From positions 186,001 to 250,000 of the forward strand of contig NZ_JAAMPJ010000009.1 in assembly GCF_011067745.1 (NCBI RefSeq): 64,000 nt of DNA, written 5' to 3'. The notes under the pieces were generated by a model. That model was not told where the DNA came from. It was given only the letters and a program-made list of their open reading frames with translations, and did not search any database. The first letter of the stretch is position 1. Each line of letters opens with the position of its first letter. Shown in pieces: positions 25,796-35,000 of this stretch. A program made the position numbers and the translations under genes. The stretch is from Lentzea alba (lineage in GTDB: Bacteria > Actinomycetota > Actinomycetes > Mycobacteriales > Pseudonocardiaceae).

Positions 25796-27054
25796 GACGG
25801 CACTCCGACCTGTTGTTCGGCGACCGGCCGGCCGGCCAGGACGAACCGGTACTGCCGCACGATCACCGCGCCGAGCACGAGGTACAGCGCGGCCATGCCC
25901 CAGGCGGGCAGAACGGCCCCGAGCGTGACGCACCCGGCGGCAAGTCCTTGTGCGACCCGGATGTTGAGGTTGTAGACGGCCATGTAGCGGGTGCGGCTGT
26001 GGTCCGGCACCAGGTTCGCGAGCAGCGCCTGCTTGACCGGCACGCTCATCAGCTCGCCGACGGTGAACACCAGGCCGGCGGCCATCAGCACCCAGCCGGA
26101 CGTGCTCACCGCCATCACCGCGTACCCGCCCGCGAACAGCGCCGTGCCGAAGTACAGGCCGGTCCGGTCGGACACCCCGCGGAACAGCACCGCGGAGAAC
26201 AACGCCAGCACCACGACCAGGATCGTGTTCTCCGCCCGCAGCAGGCCGATCATCCCGACCCCGTCCACCGCAGGAGCCCACGACAGCAGTTGCTGCGCCG
26301 GGAAGTCCGTGGCCAGCCGGACCGCGATGTGGTTCACCAGCTGGAACTCGATGGCGAGGGTGAGCGTCCCGGCGACCATGAGCCGCAGGAACGTCCGGTC
26401 GCGCAGCACCAGCCGGTAGCCCTCGCCGAACTCCCGCAGCACCGCGAGCACGCCCTGCGGACGGTCGCGCGGTACGTCGGTGTCCGGTTTGGTCTCCGCG
26501 ATCAGGAAGTACGTCGTGGCCAGCACGGCCAGCGTCGCCCCCGCGGCCACCGCGAGCACCACGGCGAACCGCGAGTAGAGCGCCGCACCGACGAGCGCGC
26601 CGATGGCGAGCGCCAGGTTGGTCGCCCAGAAGTTGATCGTGTACACGCCCTTGCGGGTCTCCGGCGAGGTCAGGTCCACGATCATCGCGTCGTTGGCGGG
26701 CAGCGCGACGCTGGCGGCGAACTTGTTCGCCACGTACGCCAGGTACACCAGCAGCGCGCTCGCCAGCACCGGCGAGTCGGCCAGCGCCATCACGCCGAAC
26801 GTCACGGCGGCGCCCGTCTCGGCGACGAGGAGGGTGCGCCGTCTGCCGTGCAGGTCGGCCACGTGCCCGCCGACGAGCATGCCGACCACGCCGAGCGCCA
26901 CCACGACGATCAGCAGCACGCCGGCGGCCACCACACCCCAGGCCAGCGCCAGGTGGACGGCCATGAACGAGGTGATCATCGAGTCCACGAGCCGGTTCAC
27001 GAACCCGACGCCGATGCGGACGCGCAGGCTCGGGTGCAGTCTCATGAGGTTCAC
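25792..27054 (-). CDS. MFS transporter
   Basis: About 420 residues and 12 predicted membrane segments with GGHVADLHGRRRTLL as the TM2-3 loop signature. GTG 27054 was chosen: it overlaps the TGA of the ATP-grasp gene (GTGA) and has GGAGGT six bases upstream, whereas ATG 27045 is too far from it. The protein resembles the two other MFS proteins in the right arm (35340, 40881). It probably exports the peptide product of the ATP-grasp ligases. Confidence 0.85.
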   Translation of the reverse strand: MNLMRLHPSLRVRIGVGFVNRLVDSMITSFMAVHLALAWGVVAAGVLLIVVVALGVVGMLVGGHVADLHGRRRTLLVAETGAAVTFGVMALADSPVLASALLVYLAYVANKFAASVALPANDAMIVDLTSPETRKGVYTINFWATNLALAIGALVGAALYSRFAVVLAVAAGATLAVLATTYFLIAETKPDTDVPRDRPQGVLAVLREFGEGYRLVLRDRTFLRLMVAGTLTLAIEFQLVNHIAVRLATDFPAQQLLSWAPAVDGVGMIGLLRAENTILVVVLALFSAVLFRGVSDRTGLYFGTALFAGGYAVMAVSTSGWVLMAAGLVFTVGELMSVPVKQALLANLVPDHSRTRYMAVYNLNIRVAQGLAAGCVTLGAVLPAWGMAALYLVLGAVIVRQYRFVLAGRPVAEQQVGVPS

Positions 27055-28286
27055 GACCTCACCTCCAGGAGACTGTCCACGGACACCTGGAGCAGCGACT
27101 CCACCTCCGTCACCCGCCACGCCGCTTCTTCGTGCGAGGGCGCGGACACGACCACGTAGCCGTGGCGCGAACGCCAGTCCACCGTGACCGGGATCCGCCC
27201 ACCGGGCTCGAACGGGAACGAGAACTCGTCGACGAAGGGCAGCGCCCGGATCGCGTCGAGCCCGTCGACGGACCGCAGCACGCCCGGTGGCAGCGCGAAG
27301 TAGTGGATCCACGCCACGTCCGGCCGCGAGCGCGGTGCGGGGGAACGCCCGGCGAGCGCGGCGAACACCGAGCCCTCCAGGTCGACACCGGTGGCGAGCT
27401 CGACCAGCCGCGGGATGCGGTCACCGCCCAGGCGGGCCTGCGACTCGATGATCCGCGGCCCGGCGGGGGTGACCCGCAGCTCGGTGTGCGCCGGTCCCGT
27501 GCGGTATCCGGCGGCGTCGAGCATCGCCACGACCACCGCACCGATCGCGGCCTTGTCGTACGAGTCCGGCGCGGGGTGGGCGTGCCCGGCCTCCACGAAC
27601 AGCGGTGGCGGGCCGAGCCTCTTGTGCGTCACCCCGATCACGTGGTGCCGGCCGTGCACGCTGATCGTCTCCACGCTGAACTCCGGGCCGGTGAGGTACT
27701 CCTCGACCAGCACGGGTCCGGTGTAGCCGGTCTCGTCGAGCGCGGCGCCCCAGGCCTCGAACTCGGCCAGGTCCCGCACCAGCACGACCCCGCGGCTGCC
27801 GGACAGCTGGGTCGGCTTCACCACGACGGGCAGTTCGAAGCGGTCCAGCAGTGCCGCGGCCGACCGCCAGTCGGGCGCGTCCGCGTGCCGGACCGGGGAG
27901 AGCCCGTGCTCGTCGAGCAGGCGGCGCAGCGCGACCTTGTCGTTGAGGCGGTGGACCGAGTCCGCCGAGTTCGCCGCGAGACCGAGGTCCTCGGCGACCC
28001 TGGCGGCGAGGCCCATGCTCTCCTCCTGGCCGACGTGGTGGATCAGCTCCGCGCCGAACTCCCGCGCCGCCTCGCACAGCACGCGTTCGTACCCCGCGGC
28101 GTCGGCGAAGTCGGCCTCCCAGTACGCGTCGGCCTGGGCCCGCACGTCGTCGAGGTACCGGTCGGCGAGGCCGCCGAAGATCTCGGTCGCCACCTTCGGG
28201 TCCCAGACGGCGCCGACGCGGAAGCCCTCGGCCTTGGCCTTGGCCAGGTAGGCGCGGTACGGCATGACCATCAGCAGGTTGCTCAT
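27051..28286 (-). CDS. ATP-grasp ligase (amino-acid ligase type) A
   Basis: 411 residues. ATP-grasp core: VVVKPTQLSGSRGV (ATP lysine and glycine-rich loop), LVEEYLTGPEFSVE, and RIIESQARLGGDRI, which supplies Mg ligands. The N-terminal 110 residues are a Rossmann-like pre-ATP domain. Such enzymes join a carboxylate, activated as acyl-phosphate, to an amine, as in BacD or DdaF. Its start overlaps the stop of ligase B (28283-28286), so the pair is made together and may build a dipeptide or tripeptide in two steps. Confidence 0.88.
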   Translation of the reverse strand: MSNLLMVMPYRAYLAKAKAEGFRVGAVWDPKVATEIFGGLADRYLDDVRAQADAYWEADFADAAGYERVLCEAAREFGAELIHHVGQEESMGLAARVAEDLGLAANSADSVHRLNDKVALRRLLDEHGLSPVRHADAPDWRSAAALLDRFELPVVVKPTQLSGSRGVVLVRDLAEFEAWGAALDETGYTGPVLVEEYLTGPEFSVETISVHGRHHVIGVTHKRLGPPPLFVEAGHAHPAPDSYDKAAIGAVVVAMLDAAGYRTGPAHTELRVTPAGPRIIESQARLGGDRIPRLVELATGVDLEGSVFAALAGRSPAPRSRPDVAWIHYFALPPGVLRSVDGLDAIRALPFVDEFSFPFEPGGRIPVTVDWRSRHGYVVVSAPSHEEAAWRVTEVESLLQVSVDSLLEVRS

Positions 28287-29602
28287 CGCGCTGCCTCCTC
28301 GGCCGATACGGGCGTCGTGCGGATGTCGATGGCGCGCCGGACGCGTTCGGTGATCTCGTCCAGCTCCGCCGGGGTCGGCGCGTCGACGAGGAACGTGACG
28401 GAACGGTCCTCGGAACAGGTGATCGGCCCCAGCACGGCGCCGCGGTCGGCGTGCACGTGCACCGCGCGCAGTGCGGCGGGGGCGTCCGCGGGCAGCGGTT
28501 CGGGCTGCTCCCACACGCCTGCCTCGCCGACCCACTCGACCTGCACCTCGGGCCAGTCCACGACAACGTCGGAAAGAACGCCCTCGGGGTGCTCCAGGTA
28601 GACCTGCCGGGTGTGCCGGCGCGGCGCCGGGTAGTCGGCGTGCTCGCCGAGCGCGATGCGCAGCACCTCGGTCTCCAGCGGCCGGCCGGTGGCCAGCTCG
28701 TAGAGCGAGCACAGGCCGTCGCCCGGCGGGCGGGCCGCGATCTCCATCATGATCGCGCGGCCGTCCGCGGTCACCCGCCACTCGGCGTGGGTGATCCCGT
28801 CGCGCACGTCCAGCCGGTCGAGCACCCGCTGGTTGGCGTCCAGCAGGAGCTCCGTGACGGCCGCGTGGTCGCTCGGCACGGTGTGCGCGAGCTCGACGAA
28901 GTGCCTGCCGTCGTGGTCGTTGGTGTCCTTGCGGGTCACCGAGGCGAAGATGGCCTTCCCGTGCTGCACCAGGCTTTCCACCGAGTACTCCGGACCGATG
29001 ATCTTCTCCTCGACGAGCACCGTCTCCTGCTCGCCGTACCCGGACAGCTCGGCGTGCAGCTCCTCGGCGTTCGCCACGGTGACGACACCGGAGCTGGAGT
29101 GCCGGCCCGACGGCTTGACCACCGCGGGGAACCGCACACCGGACAGGTCGTCACCGGCGAAGGCCACCTGAGGGCTGAACTCGGGCAGGTACCAGCGCTG
29201 CAGGTACTTGCTGCGGCACACGCGACTGGCGCGCAGGCCGGCCCCCGGCAGGCCGAGGGCGTCGGCGATGAGCCCGGCCGGTTCCACCATCGTCTCGCCG
29301 ACCGCGTACGCGCCGACGATGTCGTACCGCCGCCGCCACGCGAGTGCGGCGGCGACCGGTCCGGCGAGGAGCGACCCCTCGTGGCGCACGCCACCGTCCA
29401 CGAACGCGATGTCCTCGACGCCCGCGAGCGGGTGGCCGGAGTCCCCGGCCACCCGCTCCGCCTCGGCACGCCAGTTCGCCGAAGTGATCAGCAGTACCCG
29501 CAGTCCGCGCTCGCGCAGTTCCGCGAGATAACGCGGCGCGCGGCAGACGGCCAGCAACGAGCCGGCCAGGATGAATGCTCTCGGTCTCGACGGTTCGGAC
29601 AT
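28283..29602 (-). CDS. ATP-grasp ligase (amino-acid ligase type) B
   Basis: 439 residues. Seen are VVKPSGRHSSSGVV, LVEEKIIGPEYSVESLV and IMMEIAARPPGDGL, the three core ATP-grasp elements. The C-terminal domain (about 330-439) matches the small lid domain of L-amino-acid ligases. ATG 29602 is first in a unit B-A-MFS-HisC with all junctions overlapping. It probably ligates amino acids; the substrate is unknown. Confidence 0.88.
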   Translation of the reverse strand: MSEPSRPRAFILAGSLLAVCRAPRYLAELRERGLRVLLITSANWRAEAERVAGDSGHPLAGVEDIAFVDGGVRHEGSLLAGPVAAALAWRRRYDIVGAYAVGETMVEPAGLIADALGLPGAGLRASRVCRSKYLQRWYLPEFSPQVAFAGDDLSGVRFPAVVKPSGRHSSSGVVTVANAEELHAELSGYGEQETVLVEEKIIGPEYSVESLVQHGKAIFASVTRKDTNDHDGRHFVELAHTVPSDHAAVTELLLDANQRVLDRLDVRDGITHAEWRVTADGRAIMMEIAARPPGDGLCSLYELATGRPLETEVLRIALGEHADYPAPRRHTRQVYLEHPEGVLSDVVVDWPEVQVEWVGEAGVWEQPEPLPADAPAALRAVHVHADRGAVLGPITCSEDRSVTFLVDAPTPAELDEITERVRRAIDIRTTPVSAEEAAR

Positions 29603-29810
29603 GGCGGCGCTCCAGATGGAATGAATTGAATGCTGTCGTCTCCGCGACGCGTCAATCGCGTGGGAGGAAGGGAATCAGGGTCACTTGCGGTGTCTGTCCG
29701 CCGTGCGGGCAAAGCGGTGCCCCGAGAACAGCGTGACATCTACGACCAGAGGGGTCAACCCTTTGTTCGAGAAAATCGCTGTGGAGTTTTTCTGCCTGTT
29801 TCCGGACACG

Positions 29811-29847
29811 CGAACAGGGGCCCTCCCAAAAGGGAGGACCCTGTTCG
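29811..29847 (-). terminator. Hairpin after the small HTH gene
   Basis: CGAACAGGGGCCCTCCC folds back on GGGAGGACCCTGTTCG around AAAA with one mismatch, 8 bp after the stop at 29856. It insulates the ATP-grasp operon at 29602. The rest of 29603-29810 is comparatively AT-rich and probably holds that operon's promoter; no box could be assigned. Confidence 0.65.
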
Positions 29848-29855
29848 TGGCGTGT

Positions 29856-30050
29856 TCAGCTCGCAATCTTCGCCGCATTCGCACGCAGAATTTCACGCAA
29901 CTCGTCGAGACTGTATTCAGCCTTGTTGCGACTGCCGTACCTGGTGAGCTTTCCGCGGCTGGCCCATTTGCGGATGGTGGCGGCCGGGACTCCGGCGGCG
30001 AGCGCCGCGAGCTCGGTGGGCACGGTCCGCCCGCGCGTTCGCTGTTTCAT
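29856..30050 (-). CDS. Small helix-turn-helix (excisionase/AlpA-like) DNA-binding protein
   Basis: 64 residues. VPTELAALAAGVPAATIRKWASRGKL is a MerR/excisionase-like helix-turn-helix, followed by a wing (TRYGSRNKAEYSLDEL). ATG 30050 overlaps the stop of the Cys-rich gene upstream (ATGA). Proteins of this size and pattern are common next to phage-derived genes in actinomycetes and may act as local regulators. Its presence inside the cluster core is unexpected. Confidence 0.75.
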   Translation of the reverse strand: MKQRTRGRTVPTELAALAAGVPAATIRKWASRGKLTRYGSRNKAEYSLDELREILRANAAKIAS

Positions 30051-30706
30051 GACGCGGTCCCCTGCGCGGAGTGCTGGGCGGCCGCGCCGTCCTCGGACTC
30101 CTCGAGCAGCAGCCACTGGCTGGCCGAGAGGTGGTGGCCGGCACCGCAGGAGGCGGCGTGCGCACCGGCGTCGGCACCCGCGCCGACCGCCGCGTAGACG
30201 GTCATGCCACAACCCGCCTCGCCGCAGGGGCCGAGGTCGATGCGCTCGCTCATCGACGGGTCCAGCACCGCCCGCGCCGCGTCGGCCAGGTCGGTGATCT
30301 CCTCGGCGAAGTCCTGCGCCGCCTCGTGGTTCAGGATCCAGTCGAGGTTGCGGTACAGGAACGTCGACAGCACGTGCACGCGACGTGAGGGCGGCTTCGC
30401 AGCGCCGGTCTCCTCGATCACCATCGACGACCACGAGGCCAGCACGCCGAGGATGCTCGTGCGCACCGAGACCGCGGTCAGGTTGAGACTCAGCCCGCCC
30501 GGCACGCGGGTGTTCTTGATCTGCACGATCTCCGGCCGGCGGCCCGGTGTGAGCGACTGAGCACACTGTTCGTGCAGTCCGGGCAGCGCCCGCAACTCGT
30601 CACGCAGGGCCTGGCGGCACTGGTCGCAGCTGCGCGTGCCGGAGATCGCAGTCGCGGTGCAGGAAGGGACGATGCGCAACTCGCAGTGGGTCTGGGACAC
30701 GGACAT
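30047..30706 (-). CDS. Hypothetical Cys-rich protein
   Basis: 219 residues of unknown function. A CxxC (RSCDQCRQ) near residue 27, further Cys (HEQC, GPCGEAGCG) and a His/Cys cluster near the C-terminus (CGAGHH) suggest zinc binding. No membrane segment is seen. ATG 30706 has GAGGAG seven bases upstream; longer forms lack a good site. It is coupled to the small HTH gene. The pair resembles gene pairs seen in actinophages and integrative elements, but this is a weak impression. Confidence 0.65.
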   Translation of the reverse strand: MSVSQTHCELRIVPSCTATAISGTRSCDQCRQALRDELRALPGLHEQCAQSLTPGRRPEIVQIKNTRVPGGLSLNLTAVSVRTSILGVLASWSSMVIEETGAAKPPSRRVHVLSTFLYRNLDWILNHEAAQDFAEEITDLADAARAVLDPSMSERIDLGPCGEAGCGMTVYAAVGAGADAGAHAASCGAGHHLSASQWLLLEESEDGAAAQHSAQGTAS

Positions 30707-30761
30707 GGTCGACTCCTCGGGTATCGGCTGCTCGCCGCGAACGGACATTTCTCTGTGGGAT

Positions 30762-31646
30762 TCAGTTGCCAACGAAGGTTCCAAGTCCGGCCGCGGCGGC
30801 GGCTTGGTGGATGCGGCCCGCAAGGACGGGGTCGAGCTCCGTCCCGCCGCCGATCAGCTCGACGAGCAGGACGTGGTCGTGGTCAGTGCGTCCGGGGTGC
30901 TCGCCCGCCAGCACCCTGCCGAGGTCGGCGACGACGGACGGGGACCTGTGTCCACGGCCGAACCGGCGCCTTCCCGGGTGGGTCCTGACGAACGTCCGGT
31001 CGCTGTCGGCGAGCCCTTCCGGGTCGTCGACGAAGACCGCGTGCACGCCGTCGAGCAGGGCGGGCGGCAGGTCGACGCCGGTGGCGTTGACGAAAACCGC
31101 GCCCTTCGCCAGCCGCGTCGTGCCGAGCCGGGTGGACCCGGCCAGAACGACGAGGGTGGCGCCGAACATCGCGTCGGCCGGGGTCTCCACGAGGGAGTAC
31201 CCGATGCCGTCGCGGTCGAGCCGGTCGAGCACCGCCTGGTCGAGCGGCTCGTCCCCGATGACCGCCACGGCGACGTGGCTGACGTTGGGAACGTGTGTGC
31301 GCAGAACCGCGAGCTGCAGTTCCAGCGCGAACCCCGAGCCGATGACCGAGGCGGTCACGACTCCGGGAACCAGCAGATGGCGAGTCGCCAGCGCGGTGAG
31401 CACCGCGAGCCGGTAGTCACGCAGGCCGGCTGCGGGCATCACGCACCGCTCGCCGTCCTCCGGTGTCTCGTAGATCGCGGTCTCACCGTCGTTGCGGACG
31501 GCGGCGCCCTCGGCCGCGAGGCTGCTCAGGTCCTCGCGTCCCGCGGACCGCGTGATCAACGCTGTCGCCATCGCCTGCACCGCGTCGACGTCCTGGACCA
31601 CGTGCCGAAGGTCGTCGTTGCTGAGGCGGAGCGTCAGGGCGTTCAT
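30762..31646 (-). CDS. Ornithine cyclodeaminase/mu-crystallin family protein
   Basis: 294 residues. The N-terminal substrate domain is followed by a Rossmann fold (ASVIGSGFALELQLAVL) and KGAVFVNATG, both typical of the OCD/mu-crystallin family. SbnB, an OCD relative, makes L-2,3-diaminopropionate from N-(carboxyethyl)glutamate; other members are imine reductases or cyclodeaminases. The cluster also encodes a cysteine-synthase-fold enzyme, so an SbnA/SbnB-like pair is possible, though the two genes are 6 kb apart. It is divergent from the DTHW peptide copy B, sharing a promoter region with three SARP-type heptamers. Confidence 0.82.
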   Translation of the reverse strand: MNALTLRLSNDDLRHVVQDVDAVQAMATALITRSAGREDLSSLAAEGAAVRNDGETAIYETPEDGERCVMPAAGLRDYRLAVLTALATRHLLVPGVVTASVIGSGFALELQLAVLRTHVPNVSHVAVAVIGDEPLDQAVLDRLDRDGIGYSLVETPADAMFGATLVVLAGSTRLGTTRLAKGAVFVNATGVDLPPALLDGVHAVFVDDPEGLADSDRTFVRTHPGRRRFGRGHRSPSVVADLGRVLAGEHPGRTDHDHVLLVELIGGGTELDPVLAGRIHQAAAAAGLGTFVGN

Positions 31647-31701
31647 CGCCGGTCCCTCCCGTGTTCGTTGAATTCGATGCGACGAACGTTGCCGGGAGGG
31701 G

Positions 31702-31730
31702 CTGTCGATCTACTTTCGAGGTTCTATCGG
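31702..31730. promoter_or_regulatory. Putative SARP operator in the divergent OCD/peptide promoter
   Basis: CTGTCGA (31702), CTTTCGA (31713) and CTATCGG (31724) repeat with exact 11-bp spacing. Read on the OCD strand they are CCGATAG, TCGAAAG and TCGACAG, matching the boxes at 5.5 and 42.2 kb. The site lies 56-84 bp before the OCD start and about 105-133 bp before the peptide start. Confidence 0.6.
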
Positions 31731-31761
31731 ACCGTTTAAGGCGGCGTGATGGCGGACGGAA

Positions 31762-31929
31762 CGAGGACCGAAGGAGCCGGTGGCTGAACTGGTGTCAGCC
31801 AGGGGGAACGCCCCCGACAAAACCGGAGGTAGAAATGTTCACCAGCCGCAAGTCCGCCGCCTCGACGCTGGTTTCGCTCATCATCGCGACGCTCGCCATC
31901 CTCGGAATCGCGAGCGGAACTGCCTCCGC
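31762..31929 (+). repeat. 168-bp inverted repeat, copy B
   Basis: Identical to 11448-11615 in reverse orientation, covering the 5' leader and signal-peptide coding part of DTHW peptide copy B. Beyond this the genes differ by one codon deletion and several substitutions until the conserved C-terminal part. Confidence 0.9.
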
Positions 31930-32041
31930 TGACACCCACTGGAAGTCCGTCGACGTCACCGTTCAGGGCCCGACCGACTGCCCCGCGGACACCCACTGGA
32001 ACGCCGAGCTCCAGATCTGCGTCGAAGACACCCACTGGTGA
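31835..32041 (+). CDS. Secreted small peptide with three DTHW repeats, copy B
   Basis: 68 residues. The 32-residue signal peptide is identical to copy A. The mature 36 residues start directly with DTHW and keep the QGPTDCPA-DTHW-NAELQICVE-DTHW frame, but differ from copy A in the first linker (KSVDVTV instead of NTVPVTT) and lack one Asp. GGAGG precedes ATG by seven bases. It is divergent from the OCD gene and convergent with the SARP gene. Conserved repeats, two Cys and a C-terminal Trp argue for a functional secreted peptide. Family and role are unknown. Confidence 0.85.
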   Translation: MFTSRKSAASTLVSLIIATLAILGIASGTASADTHWKSVDVTVQGPTDCPADTHWNAELQICVEDTHW

Positions 32042-32091
32042 TCACGCAAAAGATGAAAAGGACACGAACCCGCGTCCGTGCAGTCGTCCAG

Positions 32092-35000
32092 CTAAACGGT
32101 GGACGAAAGCGCGGCGCGGGTTATCTCCACTTCCGCCAGCAGCTGAGCGGATTCCTTGGACTGGATCGGCACGAGCAGGTCGGCCGCGCGTTTCACGGCC
32201 ACCAGTGCGTCCTCCCCCGCCTCGTAGGCCTCGGACAGCGCGAGGAGGGCCTTCGCCTGCCACAGCGCCGACCCCAGTTCCTCGAACAGCTGCCGCGCGC
32301 GCTCGAGATGCGTGGTGCCGGCCGCGCCGCCGCCACGAGCCAGTGCGATCTGGCCCAGCGCGTACAGCGTCTTGGCCTCGATCAGCCGCTCCCCCATCTT
32401 GCGGGACAGGTCGAGCGCGTGAACCAGGGTCGTCTCCGCGTTGTCGAGACGACCTTCCTTGTGCCGCACCACGCCCAGGCTGTACAGGGCGTAGGTCTCG
32501 CCGATGCGGTCGCCGGTGTCGCGCACGATCTGCAGGACGCGGTGCAACGACTTGCGCGCCTGGTCGATCTGACCGATCGCCACGTGCAGCTCGGCCACGC
32601 GGTGCTCCACCTGGGCCTCGGCCCGCAGGCAGTTGACCTCGCGGGTGATGCGCACCGCGTCGTCGAGCAGCTCCCGCGCGGTGGCGGTGTCGCCCTCCTC
32701 CATGTGGTGCTTGGCCAGGCTGCGCAGGATGTGCGCCTCACCGATGCGGTCGCCGGCGGCGCGCATGGTCATCAGCGCCTCGGCGTACTTGGCGAGCATC
32801 GACGCGACGTCGCCGCGCAACCCGTCGACGTGGGCGTCGTTGCGCAGCACCAGCGCCTGGCCGTGTTCGTGGCCCTCCGCCCGGAAGCCCTCCAGCGCCT
32901 CGCGGAAGCACTGCGCGGCCTCGACCAGCCGGGTCTGGAACATGTGCAGCGTGCCGAGCGAGTACCTCATCGTCGCCACGCCGATGCGGTTGCCCGCACG
33001 GACGGCGACGGCCTCGGCGGTCTTCGCGCACTCCAGCCAGTCGTCGAAGTAGCCCTTGGACTCGAACAACGTCACCGACGTCAGCGCGAGGTCCCAGCAC
33101 AGCTCGTCCAGGCCCGCCTGCGCCGACTGGCGGACGGCGGCGACGAGGGAGCGCCGTTCGCTGTCCAGCCAGTCGATCGGGTTCGTGGTCAGACCCATGT
33201 TCGCCCAGGTGGCGTCCGGCCAGCGAGGAGCCTCGCCGTGCATGATCGTGTAGTCGCCGCCGTACTCGCGCCGGTGCGCCTCCTCGGCCAGGGCGAGCCA
33301 CGCGCCCAGCAGCCGGGCGAGGGCCTCGGTGCGTTCCTCCTGCGTGGTGGACTCGGTGAGCTTCTCCCTGGCGTAGACCTGGATCAGGTCGTGGAATCGG
33401 TACCGCGGGGCGGTCGCGTCGGCGTACTCGACGGTGTCGACGAGCTGCGCGTCCACCAGGCTTTCGAGGATGTCCTCGGCGTCGTAGATGTCGATGTCCA
33501 GCAGCGCGGCGGCCGTCCACGCGGGGAACTCCGGTGCCCGGATGAGGGAGAACAGCTGGAACAACCGCTGGGCGTCGGGGTCGAGTCCCTTGTAGGTCAG
33601 GCCGATGTTGGACCGCAGCTCCAGCCCGTGGTGCTCGAACTCGTCGAGCCGGCGGGCCTCGTCGCGCAGCCGGCGGACCAGTCCGTCGATGCGCAGGTGC
33701 GGCCGCGACGCGAGCCGGGCGCCCGCGATGCGCAACGCCAGGGGCAGGCCGCCGCAGAACGTGATCAGCTCGACCGCCGCCTCCGGCTCGGCGTTCACCC
33801 GTTCATGGCCGATGATCCGCGCGAGCAGGTCCGCGGACTGGTCCACGTCGAACACGTCCACGTCGAACCACTGGGCGCCCGGCAGCCCGGACAGCCGCAC
33901 CCGGCTCGTGGTGATCACCGCGCAGGACGCGCTGCCCGGCAGCAACGGCAGCACCTGGGCCTCGCTGGTGACGTCGTCCAGCACGAGCAGCAGCCGCTTG
34001 CCGGACACCTTGCTGCGGTAGAGCTCCACCCGTTCGTCGATGTCGTCGGGCACCGCCGTGCCGGGCACGCCCAGCGACCGCAGGAACCGGGCGAGCAGTT
34101 GCCCGGTGCGGTCGTCGCCGCTGTGCACGCGCAGGTCGGCGTAGAGCTGGCCGTCGGGGAACCGGTCGGCGACCTCGTGCGCCACCCGCACCGCGATGCT
34201 GGACTTGCCGACGCCGCCCTTGCCGGAGATGGCCATGATCGGCACGGCGTAGCGGACGTCGTCGGACTCGGTCTCGAGTCCCGCGCGCAGCACCTCGATC
34301 AGGTCGTGCCGCCCGGTGAAGTCGGTGATGCTCGCGGGCAGCTGGCGCGGGATGGTCGCCGGGGGTTCCGCGACGGGAGCCGCGGGCGTCGCCTGGCCCG
34401 CCGCCGCCTTCGGGGGCGCGGGCGGGGCGTTGAGCGACGGGGCTCGGTTGAGGATGGCCTGTTCCAGGTCCTGCAGCTCCTGGCCGGGCTCGATGCCGAT
34501 CTCCTCGATCAGCACGTTGCGCGCGTCGCGGCCGACCTCGAGCGCTTCCGCCTGTCTGCCCGCCCGGTACAGCGCGAGCATGAGGAACCCGTACAGCCGT
34601 TCGCGCAACGGGTTGTCCTGCACGAGGGTGCGCAGTTCCACGCAGATCTCCTCGTGCCGGCCGAGCGCGAGGTCCAGCCGGATGCGTTCCTCCACGGCCG
34701 CGAGGCGCTGGTCGTCCAGCGGCAGTGCGGCGCGCTGGACGATGTCGCTGGCAACGCCGGACAACGCCGACCCGCGCCACAACGCCAGCGCGGTGCGCAG
34801 GGTGGCGGCCGCCACCTCGACGGAGCCGGCGTCGCTCTCCTCGCGCGCGCGGGCGACGAGTGCGGAGAACTGGAGGCTGTCGAGACCGTTCTCGGCCATC
34901 TCCAGGATGTAACCGGGCGGTCTGGTGCGGATCGCGTCCGGGAGGCCCGCGTCGGTGAACACCTTGCGCAGGGCCGAGATGCAGATCTGGATCTGGCCCT

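Noticed and set aside
30707..30823. Longer N-terminus for the Cys-rich protein
   Set aside because: Upstream in-frame starts lack a ribosome site, while ATG 30706 has GAGGAG at good distance.
11448..31929. Insertion-sequence ends
   Set aside because: The duplicated DNA is the leader and coding part of a small gene, with no transposase, no terminal inverted repeats and no target duplication seen.
32042..32110. Bidirectional terminator between peptide copy B and the SARP gene
   Set aside because: AACCCGCG and CGCGGGTT could pair, but they are 40 bases apart and enclose the SARP stop; support is too weak.
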